Shown: piece after piece, positions 40,746-53,233 of the stretch
How the letters are laid out: the number at the start of each line of letters is the position of its first letter
How positions within the stretch are numbered: position 1 is the first letter of the stretch
NCBI RefSeq assembly: GCF_002878395.1
Contig: NC_061118.1
Span: 83,487,847-83,551,846, forward strand
Length of the DNA: 64,000 nucleotides
Direction: 5' to 3'
From: Capsicum annuum
Lineage: Eukaryota > Streptophyta > Magnoliopsida > Solanales > Solanaceae
The notes under the pieces: generated by a model
What the model was told of the DNA's origin: nothing
Database searches by the model: none
The model's input: only the letters and a program-made list of their open reading frames with translations
Made by a program: the position numbers and the translations under genes

Positions 40746-42884
40746 TTTCCTTCATGACAAAAGATAATATGCCAATATCAAATTCTGATGTCAATCATAT
40801 GAATATCACGTATATTCAAAAAATTGACAGTATTCATTTTGATAAATATACTCATGCATGAGCTTTCATTTGCAATATACAAGTGATCTTATTTCAATAT
40901 CTTCATATATGAGTAATAAAACTAGATCATGCTCATAGTTATAACAAGATGCATAAATGCATTGATTCCATGAAATATGATACTTTACGATCCAATCTAA
41001 TTCTGCAATTTTCTCATATCAACAAATAATTCATTGCTTTTGAAAACTCTTCAAGAGATAATATTAAATTCATCAATTCGCACATATAAGGATTATAAGC
41101 AAATTTTTTAGAAACTTATATATGCTTCAGGCATTTTTGAATTCTTCAGGAATTTTTATATAAATTTTGTCAAGTGACAATATTCAGCATTAAAGTGTGA
41201 CATAATCTAGTCTTTGGATAATAAATCAAATAAGATTTATACTTAACAAGATGCATTTCATGCCACTTGATAGATATTTTTGCGCCAACATGTTTAATAA
41301 ACGTAGAATTTAGATCTCATAATGTTTTACAATATTACACCTTATTGTATCAACTATTCTCATTTGGCCTATACTGAGTCCGGGCCCAAACTACATTGAT
41401 ATTTATATTTATAAAGATTTTTCTATTTTTTTATTACTCTACTGTTTGTTTATTTTTGTATAATATTCTATTAGTTAAAAGTAGTTGAATAGTTTCTCAA
41501 TGTTTTTAGAATATTAAATCACATATTCATTTCAATTTTTTATCCTATTTTCTTTAGTTTGTTTTGTTTCAGAAAGAATGTTTCTTTTCTTTCCTGGGAA
41601 CTATTTAAGACTACCAGATTAAAGAGTATTTTAGTTTTTTCTACATATCTTTAGTTTGAAACCACAAAATTCAAAAATATTTATTTCTTTTTAAAATTTT
41701 CATGCTAAGTCCAAATCAGGCTAATAAATTAAAATAGAGGGTGTAAAGCTTTTTTATAAGCTAAATAAAAACTTTTTCAAACAAATGCATGCAGTAAAAC
41801 TCTTCTCCTTTTTATTTTACTGATTTTTTTAATGAAAGTTTTTAACGATCTAAATTGAATTTTGTCTTATGTTGAATTAACTTTATTATTTTTTCTCAAT
41901 TAAATTATTATTGGCTAGCATATTTTTTAATAAAAAAATATTGTATTTAAATAATATAAAAAATATTTGATGCTACAAATTATGTACGATCACATCAGTA
42001 AAGTTAATTTATAAATAAATATAGCATTTTAATTTATAAATTAATATAGCATTTAAATTAAATTCTTTATAAATCTAATTCAACAAAATACTTTTGTAGA
42101 TGTTTCTTCCATTGGTGAAAGCTTGTAAGCTTATTAAAGCTTTAATAAGGCGTAAAAAGAGAGAAAATAGTGTTCCTTGTGAGGATTAAAAAATTAGGTA
42201 TTCTCTCTTATTATTATTTCCACATAAAAGAACATTACAAAATTTTAAAATTAATTTTGATTTGGTTGGATAAAAAGATCTTTTGTGGTGTCACTACCAC
42301 TTTTTTTTTTAATGACTCATCACTTGTATAACATTTAAAAAACTCATATAATTAATCAAATTTACCAAAATGGTTGAGAATTAACCTTCATATAAGGATA
42401 AAAATTGATAAAAATATCATGCGAGGACTATCGAAGTTGGAGATGCTCCCTTATATATAGTAGTAAAGATATTGTTGACATTTATATCAACTCACAATGA
42501 GATATAACTTATTAGGATCTCATCACTTCATTATTTTTGTAGGTACCTAAATTTCTTGTAAGGTTTCATGATGTATTATGTCGTAGGATATTCAAGAGCA
42601 GATTGTCTCTTTATTATGATCATTTGCTCCTTTCCTTTTCAAGGATTATGTTATTTGGAATCGATCAATCTACCATGCTTCATGTATGTCATAGACTTCA
42701 GGGACATTCAACTGAAGCATTTACAACTAAATATAAGATCAATTTTGGATCAACAAATGCTCCTACCATTTGATATGAATTATCTTTTGATTGAGAATCG
42801 TATTAATGATAATTTATAACATGTTTCTTAGCTTCTTATACTCCCCCTTATATTAGAAAAACCAATATATACATACATACATAC
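40746..42884. other. Unclassified, probably decayed retroelement DNA
   Basis: AT-rich, with scattered fragments reminiscent of retroelement leaders (for example 42540-42840) but no recognisable domain, terminus or gene. Confidence 0.35.
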
Positions 42885-45171
42885 TGTCACGACCTGAATC
42901 GAGGCCCTGGCTGCAATGGACATCCCAAACCATAAAGGTCTAAGAACCCTTCTAACTGATAATCGTATGCACAATTGATAACTGTAAAAAATTGAGGAAA
43001 AAAACATAACAAAATGGAAACATGGTCTCTATCTTACTTCAACTGAACATTACGAAATTTAATTCGTAAACACTCAAAAATACATAACACCAGTCTGCGA
43101 AATCTCTAACAATACTGAACAACATATGTCTGAAACTGGAACAAGGCCCCCAGTCGGATCATGAACAAAAATCAAAAGACAATATAACATGGAACATGAC
43201 CCTCCGAAACAAGGAAGGCTCACCAACTTCAAACTCTGGTATACTGGTCTACTGCTTAGTGGGACCCTAAGACTGTGCCTCAGATCCTGAAATATAGAGG
43301 GTTAATACAGATGTAATGGTATGTGAAACAATCCAAAATAACGTGTTTTTATACAATATAATGAGAGCCTTTCATAAAATAATGAACATAATGCATAAGT
43401 GAAAACACATGGGCATACTTTAACGAACTTCAAAACACTTCCTTGAAGCTATGACTCACTTTTTATATTTTTCCTGAGCTAGATGGATCACCCTACATAC
43501 ATGGTAATCTACGGGTTACGTGGATCCCGCCCATAACCCGACAGTTAGGCCCCCAATCTAAGTTTACCGCAAGGATGGGGAAAATCATGAAAAGTTATGC
43601 CCACTTGGCGACATACCCTGCTATCCCACTTGCCGAATAGCACATAAAAACCCGTATCGGCAAAACAAGGTTTTGGGCTAAGAGTTATCTGAACTCAAGC
43701 CTTCTTCGGGTAATCAACTAGCTCTTTTTAAGCTCAGTTTTTTATTCTTTAAAACTATGCTTTATACTTTTACAACATTTGCTTCATTCATGTTTTTGGC
43801 AATCTATAATAGGTATCGTCATACCTAGACTTGCTAGCCATATCGTATCATGTCATAAATCATAGCCCTTTTTATAAAAGAAGTCATTTAGGTGGCCAAC
43901 CCCAACGATTCCAAAAAAAGTTTATGAGGACATTCTTAATTCAAATCACATGCAGACGTATACAAAACAATCCTTCTAAAACACATTATCATGTGGTGGT
44001 CAATCTCTCTTTAAAATACATGCATCTCTTTTTATCAACAAAATGAACACTTGTAATTAAGGAGAATTTTTTCTCTCATCATGTCATAAACCATGTCAAT
44101 CAAAACAACAATAAGGAACTTTAAAAAAATCACTAGTTCATGCGTGTGAAATAATCCACCATACGATTAGACAATATTATTCATATCAAGAGAGGGAATT
44201 CGTTGTTGATGCTATCAATTAAACTTTTCAAAACTGAAAACATATATGCATAAGGGGATATAATTCAATTCTACGAAAAAAAGTTCAAAATAATAAGTAT
44301 ACTTTCACCAAAATGATTCCATGACATGCTTTTTCTAAATAATCACAAAACCCTTCCTTGTAACATAATTTCAAATCATTAAATTTGATAAAACCATAAA
44401 AACTTACGCCCATGGAGTTTTAGGATAGTCCCACATACCTTATGTTCCTTAGATGAGGAATAAAACCTTAATCTTGACACTTTTCTTGGGAAATTTTAGA
44501 TTGAAAGGCTTGAATTCCTTGGATTCTTGGAGAAAAGGATTTAGGATTTCGTTCTTGGGAAAAGGGAGGTTTTTTGGTGAGTTGATGTTGAAGAAGATGG
44601 GCAAATATTGCCCCTTTGGGTAATATAAATCATCATTTGGACTTTTGGGGTTGAGGGGAAAGTGCCCCTTGACCCTCAAGGAGTTGAAAATAACATGGGA
44701 ATGGGCCAGGCGTGCGCCCTTAGTCCGATGGAGTAAAACTTACGAAGCCCACTCCAGTCTGGCACTCTAAGCCCAACGGCGTGGGCTTATCGCCTTCCTC
44801 CCTTCCTCTCATAAGAATGACTATAACTTTTTCGCTCAGGTATCGAATTAAGGTGAAATTGGTATTATTGGAAAACTGACTCAATCATTTATAATTTAGT
44901 AGGTCTTGAGCTAAAAAATTCCATGTGTATCAAAAGCTATACATGTCCAAAGTAGACCTTTGTAGAATCGAATACCAAACTTTAGACGAATCAAAGATTC
45001 TTAGCTCAACTTTGCTCTAGATGGTTTCTGTGAACAATTTTCAATTTGAAAGCACTTCCCACACTAGGATAAAGATCATGACACATGAATTAAAATATGA
45101 ATCATGGGATTAGAATTTGCACACGTAGGAACGACGGTTTGATTTCTAGCTCAAAAATGTGGGGTGTTACA
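42885..45171 (-). repeat. 3' LTR of the LARD-like element
   Basis: Plus-strand ends are tgtcacgacctgaatcgagg and aaaaatgtggggtgttaca. It aligns along its length with 48673-50960, with many substitutions and small indels. Confidence 0.88.
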
Positions 45172-48100
45172 TTATATCCCCCTTGGGATTATTCGTCCTT
45201 AAATGATGGGTAGGATCTTGTTGAAGCTCAAAAGGTATGAAGTAAGAAATGTAACCTTGCATTGAACATTTTTTTTCCTCAACGGAATATGCAAAGGCAT
45301 CAAAAGAGCTTTATGATAATCCCCTAGTGAATCATACGTATGAAGAGTGAGATGATAAGGATTGACATAGAGATGACTTTGCACACGATTCATGATCTTC
45401 ACAAAATAAGGTATGAGTTTATTTGGTGATAATAGGCCTAATTTACATCGGTACAATCATGAAATGAGATTTCGCGAAAGATAGGAATTAGAAGCATTCC
45501 CTACCTTATAAAATACAATGAATAGACCTAAAACTTAGAGACATTACTCAACCATGCCCCAAACAATAAATAACATACTTCATAATTTCCAACTTACAAT
45601 TCTTCCATAACACATCTAACCATAAAAGTTTGAGTCCCACTACATAGTACTTCATGTTGAAGCCTAACCCGAAGTTAAAAGGATGATAACTTAAACTACG
45701 GGACCCTGTGCTCTACATCACATTAGAAATCACCTTTCTTCATCACTATAACCCAACAACCTCACGTCTTAATTCAAGGAGTAATAAACATATGGCTCAT
45801 TGATTTGTGTTTTCATCAATCACAACATTCAAGCTTATCATTACTACACCCACTTAATGGCTCTCTCCACTAAGACCAGCAAATTCATTCACTCTCATAA
45901 AATTTTTTGCCACATATCTCCTTCCTAACTATTTCACGTAATAAAAATTCATCTTTTTCTTTCCCCCTTCACCTATAACCTTATCTAAAGAAATTACATC
46001 AAAATGTTCACATTCAAGAATATCTACTCTCTCTACCCAAAACATTACTATACTTCCACAACCACCATCATACTAACATACAGAAGGTCATTGAGGGACC
46101 CGAGCATAAACGTCATAAATGGGAGTAACACTATAAGACTATAACTTATACTTACGTCATAAATGGGAGTAACTCTATAAGACTATAACTTATACTTATT
46201 ACACTACTCAAGGAGGGACATGAGGTAAAGATACGACACAATAGACACGAAGTGCTTCATATATCAATGTCTAGATCATGAGTAGAGAGTCGTTCAGTAT
46301 AAACACAACACCGTGTGAGTTGTTAGTACATACCCCAGTGAAAAACATGGGTGCACATATCATGAGTCGTATAACATAAGTTTGGAATTTATGAAGTCAA
46401 TGATTGAGACAACGATTGATACTTGAATCTATCGCTTCTTATTTCAGAGCTGAGATAGTCAGGAGTTTGCATGAACCTTATCACTTTAGCTAGTTCCGAC
46501 GTAAAATAAATTGGTAACATATAGAAAACATGGTTTCTTAAAACTAAGCACTATGTGAGACATGGATTTTACGGGTCATGAGAAACATAGCATAGAACTT
46601 GAATACAAAATACATTGGTAGAATGACCTTTTAAATTGGAGTAGGAGGAGTTTGCTTGAATAGGAATGGATTTATCATGACTTTTCCCTACAATTTGCCA
46701 CCATGAGGAAATTTGAGAACTACCTTAAATCATTATCTCCCCCTTAGATCAAAGTCACAATCCTAGACTTGAGGACATAACCTCTCATTAAATCTATTAG
46801 CATAACACTCAGCAAAATAGGATACCACCATATACATAAATACTAAACTCTCCTTGATAAACTATACTCTGAAGGCTTTGATTTCCGAAAATGCTTCTCT
46901 TAACTTTCGCTAGTCTCTATAGCCCTCACCCTACAACTTACACTCTCAGGAACATACATATCTATACCCACTTATCATATAAAGATCCATTCTCCACTAT
47001 TTAACAAACTCGCATTAAACTTCTAATCGCATAACTTACAACTTAATAAAATTTGTAAAACAATAGCAAAGACGCATATTGCCTACCTATATTTTCTTAA
47101 TTCATCTATAAAGAACACCATACAATAACTCTTTAGTCTTCCTCAGACGTCTCCATACTACAAATTTCAAGAACATAGACTAGGTATGCCAAATACTTAT
47201 ACACATAAAGCTTTATCTAACAACATGCTACCTGGGGGGTTCAACTTATTCTTATATGCCCATGCTCTTATCCCCTTAATGACTTAACCCCAATTCATCG
47301 TTCTAACACTAGTCCCATGTATGTAAATATATCAAAATTATCTACTCCCCTCTCCACGAGTTGCAAATCTAGGCTATTTCACACATCAAATCAAGCTTCC
47401 CACAAAATATGGATCATTAATCTTACGCTACTATTTTTACCACTATACTCCACATCTAAAATTTAAGCCTATTGTCTAACAACACAATCATATAACACCG
47501 ATGAAGCCGGTCACATACTATACTATTCCATCAAATTAGGGAATCAACCCAACTACGCCATTTAACTTAATTACCACCCACAAGTTTATTCTTTCCATAA
47601 CATTACTGCCACATCTTAGAATCTATCACACACCTTCTCACGTGCAGTACTAGTTTACAACTACCAAAGAAAAGACAATCAAGAGGGGTAAAGTCAAATA
47701 ATAGGGATAGTCGATCTTAATCTTATAACATAACCCCTTACGATCTTATCAACACATTCTACTTTCTCCCATCATACTTACTTACCCATGCATATATTTA
47801 GACTACCATCAAAGTCCATTTACGCCAATGAGTCTCTACTCATAACTTATTAACTGATCTACACCTTTCTATTCACAACCTTTAAATAATTTCTACAACC
47901 ACCATAGCTATCCATTTTGAGCTTCTTCTTTATTTTGAATAACTAATAATCACAGTCAGACACTTCCTCCACAAACTACCATACACTCTAAAAATTTTGC
48001 TACAACATTAGCCAATCACCATACAAGGGCAACCCACCCTTCGGTCAAGGGTTATACAACTCAAACTACTTATTTAAGCAAAAGTCACCCTCACCCTGAC

Positions 48101-48672
48101 TTTTAACCTTGTGACTTTATATCACTAACTTTGGGATTATATTACTATCAATAGGGTATGACACCTTAACATATACTACTACTGGGGTTGAAATATTGTT
48201 CTAATATTCTGACATACATCACTACCCTTTAACATGTCATCTACAACAAGAATTTTGAAAAGGACTGAATACACTTCAAACCTCAGGCTCAAATGCATGA
48301 TTGATGTAGATAGGGGTATAGTCTTAAATCAATACACTTTAAGGCACTTATGAACTTCTCTCAAGTCCTTGTGCAATTTCATACTCTTTTTATGACTCAA
48401 TCAGAAGGGACCACATTATTTAGACTCTAAGATTCTGCACTTGAACCGACTCAACACTGAAACATAGTTGATAAAGTTAGATTAAAGGAGTAAATTTAGA
48501 TAACTTCCAAATGGACAACATAATGGCACGATCTAGAACATGAAGAAAAATGAAACATTCCTATTAGCTTTCTACTTATAAGTGTGGCGTGCTACACACC
48601 CATAAACTGGACTTTACTCGGCGTAATTTCGCTGACACCCTAGGACCATGAATTGTGCTCTGATACCAAGTT
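45172..48672 (-). other. Internal region of the LARD-like element
   Basis: 3.5 kb without an open frame longer than about 85 codons and without retroelement motifs on either strand. It contains a 44-bp tandem duplication (46111-46154 and 46155-46198, unit starting cgtcataaatgggagtaac). Tracts of plus-strand C-rich, A-rich sequence dominate 45.5-48.5 kb. Confidence 0.7.
46111..46198. repeat. 44-bp tandem duplication
   Basis: The unit cgtcataaatgggagtaac, followed by actataagactataacttat, occurs twice in direct succession with one substitution. Confidence 0.85.
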
Positions 48673-50960
48673 TTTCATGACCCAAACAGAGGTCCTGGCC
48701 GCGACGGACATCCCGAACCATAAAGGCCCAAGAGCCCTTCAAACTGGCAATCATATACATAATTCATAACTATAAAAAATTACAAAAAAATTAACAAAAT
48801 AGAGACATGGTCTCTATCTTACTTCAATTGAACATTATGAAATTTGATTCATAAACACTCAAAAATACATGACACCAGTCTGCGAAATCTCTAACAATAC
48901 TAAAACAACATGTGTCTGAAATTGGGATAAAGTTGCCAGTCAGACCATGAACTAAAATCAAAAGACAATATAACATAGACCAAGACTCTCGGAAACAAGG
49001 AAGGTTCACCAACTTCAAACGTCTAGTAAACTGGTCTACTGCTGAGTGGGACCTCGAGATTGTGCCTCAGATCCTGAAATATAGGGGGTCAATATAGATG
49101 AACTAATATGTGAAACAATCCAAAATAACGTGTTTTTATATAATATAATGAGAGCCTTTCATAAAATAATGAACATAATGTATAAGTGAAAACACATGGG
49201 CATACTTTAACGAACTTCAAAACACTTCTTTGAAGCCGTGACTCACTCTTTATATTTTTCCTGAGGTAGATAGATCACCCTACATACATGGTAATCCACG
49301 GGCTATGTGGATCCCGCCATAACCTGGCGGCCAGGCCCCCAATCTAAGTTTGCCGCAAGTATGGGGAAAATGATAAAAAGGTATGCCCACTTGCCGACAC
49401 ACCATGTTATCCTACTTGCCGAATAGCACATGTAAACCTGTATTGGCAAAGCACGATTTTGGGCTAAGAGTTATTTGAACTCAAGCCTTCTTTGGGTAAC
49501 CAACTAGCTCTTTTTAAGCGCAGTTTTTGATTTTTTAAAACCATGCTCTATACTCTTACAACATTTGCTTCATTCATGTTAAGGGCAATCCATAATAGGT
49601 ATCGTCATACCTAGACTTGCAAGCCATATCGTATCATGTCATAAATTATAACCCCTTTTATAAAAGAAGTCATTTTGGTGGCCACCCCCAATGATTCCAA
49701 AAAAAGTTCATAAGGACATTCTTAATTCAAATCACAGGCAGACGTATACAAAATAATCCTTCTGAAACACATTATCATGTGGTGGCCAATCTTTCTTTAA
49801 AACACATGCATTTTTTAATCAACAAAATGAACACCTGTAATTAAGGAGAATTTTCCTCTCATCATGTCATAAACCATGTCAATCAAAACAACAATAAGGA
49901 AGTTACTTTAAAAAAACACTAGTTCATGCGTGTGAAATAATCCACCATACATTAGACAATATTGTTCATATCAAGAGAGGGATTCATTGTTGATGCTCTC
50001 AATTAGAATTTTCAAAACTGAAAACATACATACATAAGGGGATATAATTCAATTCTATGAAAAAGAGTTTAAAACAATAAGTATACTTTCACCAAAACGA
50101 TTCCATGACATATTTTTTTCGAAACAATCACAAAAACCTTCCTTGTAACATGATTTCAAATCGTTAAATTTGAAAAACCATAAAGAATTATGCCTATGGA
50201 GTTTTAGGATGGTCCCACATACCTTATGTTCCTTATATGAGGAATAGAACCTTAATCTTGATACTTTTCTTGGGAAATTTTGGATTAAAAGGCTTGTATT
50301 TCTTGGATTCTTGGAGAAAAGTAATTTGGATTTTATTCTTGTGGAAAAGGAGAGTTTTTGGTGAGTTGATGTTGAAGAAAATGGTCAAATATTGCCCCTT
50401 TGAGTGATATAAATCTTCCTTTGGGCGTTGGGGTTAAGGGGAAAGGACCAAAGTGCCCCTTGACCCTTAAGGAGTTGAAAACAAAATGGGAATGGACCAG
50501 GCGGTGCACCCTTAGTCCGGTGGAATAGAGCCCGTGGAACCCCCTCTAGTACGGTGCTCTAAGCCCCGCGACGTGGTTTATCGCCCTCCCTCACTGCCTC
50601 TCACAAGAATATCTATAACTTTTTGCTTGGGTATTGGATTAAGACAAAATTGGTATCGTTGGAAAGCAGACTCAATTATCTACAATTTGGTGGGTCTTGA
50701 GATAAAAATTCCATATATATCAAAAGATATACACATTCAAAGTAGACCCTTGTGGAATCGAATACCAAACTTTGGACTAATCAAAGATTCTTAACTCAAC
50801 TTTGATCTAGGTGATTTCTATGATCATTTTCACTTCGAAAGCACTTCTCACACTAGGATTAATATCATGTTACATGAATTAAAATATGAATCATGGGATT
50901 AGAGTTTGCACACGTAGGAATGACGGTTCAATTTCTAGCTAAAAAATGCAAGGTATTACA
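48673..50960 (-). repeat. 5' LTR of the LARD-like element
   Basis: Plus-strand ends are tttcatgacccaaacagagg and aaatgcaaggtattaca. The left terminus is mutated (TT instead of TG). It adjoins the primer-binding site at 48657-48668. Confidence 0.88.
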
Positions 50961-51050
50961 TTATCTCCTCCTTGGGATCATTCATCCCTGAATGATAGGT
51001 AGGATCTTGTTGAAGCCCGAAAAGTATGAAGTAAGGAATATAACCTCGCA
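50961..51050 (-). repeat. Second copy of the LARD internal 3' edge
   Basis: It matches 45173-45262 (shared: aggatcttgttgaagc, ggtatgaagtaag-like), including the polypurine tract, on the outer side of the 5' LTR. The match ends abruptly near 51050. The order is therefore LTR-internal-LTR-internal(partial). Confidence 0.75.
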
Positions 51051-52879
51051 TTTTTTTGACAAAGCATTCATCTACTCGTTAATGTCTTTTTCCTTTTATT
51101 TTTGCTGGATTAACCATTCTATTTATATTGCATCTTAGTTTTGTGAATATTTGACGTGTGATGTTAAGTAACCTCTATAGTTATGTAATTTAAACATGCT
51201 AAAATATCAAAAAAGTATTAAAAAAATACTAGAGAATTCATATACACCATCGTGTGATAGTAAAGAGAAATTTGTTGATTCCTAATATTCATTTGAAATA
51301 GTTGTCTATCTTTGTTATTTTACCATTATCAATTTATTATTAGCTAGTTAAAAATAAAATAATCAAACTAAACTAAATTGGCAAGAACCAAACCCATGAT
51401 TTTTATTTGATTTGATTTGATTTGGCTTTAGAAATTTAAAAACTAATTAAATTAATTTACTTTTGACTTTAATTAAAAACTGACCCAAATTGACTTATGA
51501 ACACCTCTACTTAAAAGGGACTAAGGATCTGATGTATTTGTTTTACAATGTTTTTTTAAATAGTAAATAATAAAGAAAAGAAGGAAAAAGCTAAACAAAT
51601 ATATAGTCATACACTTTCGAGTGGGCTCTACCTCCCAACTTAGATTTGTGGGCCCCAATTATTAATTCCCTCAGCAAAATCACATTTCTCTAACACAGTT
51701 CTTACGCTCTCTTTTCCCCTTTATCAACTCTCTTAGATAATCTATTTCTAGTTTCTCTTTTACAATATAAGGATAATTTTATTTTATTTTTTTGATTTCT
51801 CAGGGTACTATATTGGGTTTTTGGTAGTATTTTTGAGAATTTGAATGAAAAAAGAATCTTTCAGTTGTGTTTTTAACCAGCTGCAACTGTTCTTCATCAA
51901 ACTTTATAGCATCCACCTCTGACCTTTAAATTGCCGACCACCTTTAAATCACTGACCACGACCTATTATCTCCAGCGAACTCTTTTTTGGTGACCTTCAT
52001 CTCCACTGATATCATCTTCGGCAATTTAGATCTTTCTTAGTCCAGCGATATTTTTTTTTTAGATATTGATTCATCCGATGACCCTCTTTCTTTTTCAAAT
52101 TTTGCTTTTTTTTGATAACCATCTCTCTTTCTCTCCAATTGGATTTTCCATCGACACCGACCTCTTTTTTGGCAAAGTTGACCAGAAATCTCACTAGAAA
52201 CAACAATTTTATTTTTTATTGTACTTTCTTTTTTTTATAGTTTCTTTCAGATTCGGTATCCCTTCGGACAATAACTAAACTGACGTATGCCCAACCAGAA
52301 AATAAGTTTTGACTATTAATTTTATCATTAAATTATTGAAACCTAATAACTCGACCAATATCAAGTGAATGTTGCATTCACATTGCATCAGGTGTGCTTG
52401 CTCCTCTCATCTGTCTCTTTTATGTTTTTATTTGTTAGTGACTGATATCTCTTATTTTATCCATAGTGATCTCTGTTTATTGATTTCTCCACTGCGATTA
52501 TCCTGATTATTTTTCTATTTTTCTGTGGCATAGTAGTAGTTAGTGGAGACATTCTTATCCTTTGGTGTTGCCTAATTCAAGTGTCATTATTGTTTTCATT
52601 CTAGTTACATTGGTTTCTATTTTTTGGGTTATTTGTTGAGTTTTAAGCTAATTCTTGTCATTGTTCCTAGTGCATTTTTCAATACTAGTGTCATATTATA
52701 GTGGTTTTATTGCTTTTGGCATAGGCTGTTGATTCTTAATTGTCTCCTATAGATTTTTATTTGTTTTCCTTACCATATATTTGACGCAAGTTCATATTTC
52801 ATTATTAATTTTATTTATTATAAACCATTGTTTCTTTTTAAGCCTTACCTATTTCCATGAGATCTTATTTCCTTCTCTT
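51051..52879. other. Interval without recognised gene; 3' part may be LINE leader
   Basis: No supported gene. It has a (tttga)n run at about 51408-51424. From about 52400 the T-rich sequence runs up to the LINE endonuclease start and may be its untranslated leader, which I cannot confirm. Confidence 0.35.
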
Positions 52880-53233
52880 ATTAAGTAATGGCTTTGGTGG
52901 TTGATGATAAACTAGGGTTATGTCATAGGTTGGGGTTGGAGTTGGGATCGAGGTCTAGGATAAGGTTGGGATCAGGGTCATGGGATAGGTTAGGTCGAGA
53001 TCGGGTTTGGGGGTAAAGAGTAGAAGGGTTAAGAGGGATAAGGTAGCCTATAGGTTGAGACTTGGATCTTGGAACATAGGAACTCTTCATGTTAAGTCTA
53101 TAGAGCTCATGAAGATTCTTAGTAAGAGGAGGGTCAGTATAGCTTGTGTTTAGGAGACCAAATGGGTAGGGTCTAAGGCAAAGGATATGGAGAGGTATAA
53201 GTTATGCTACTCTAGTAGCATAAGGCATAGAAT
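52880..53233 (+). pseudogene. RTE-type LINE, N-terminal endonuclease fragment
   Basis: From about 53057 the plus strand reads LRLGSWNIGTLHVKSIELMK, then SKRRVSIACV, a stop, ETKWVGSKAKDMERYKLCYS and SSSIRH. This is the start of the APE-type endonuclease of RTE LINEs (family: GTWNIG..., ...CVQETKW). The Gln of QET is a stop (TAG from CAG). It ends where the gypsy LTR starts at 53234; the rest of the LINE is not in the window. Confidence 0.8.

Larger units (their letters stand above)
42885..50960 (-). mobile_element. LARD-like non-autonomous LTR retrotransposon
   Basis: Two long LTRs (42885-45171 and 48673-50960, 2287 and 2288 bp) bound a 3.5-kb internal region. On the minus strand the LTR starts TGTAACACCCCACATTTTTG in the left copy. 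A perfect tRNA-iMet primer-binding site (tggtatcagagc, 48668-48657) follows the right (5') LTR. A polypurine tract (cccaagggggata, about 45185-45172) precedes the left (3') LTR. No gag, protease, RT or integrase can be read in the interior, which fits a Large Retrotransposon Derivative. The TGTAACACCC start suggests mobilisation by Ty3/gypsy enzymes (inference). Confidence 0.85.

Noticed and set aside
42885..50960. Possible endogenous pararetrovirus
   Set aside because: A tRNA-iMet primer site is shared with pararetroviruses, but long direct LTRs and a polypurine tract are present and no movement, coat or RT motif can be read.
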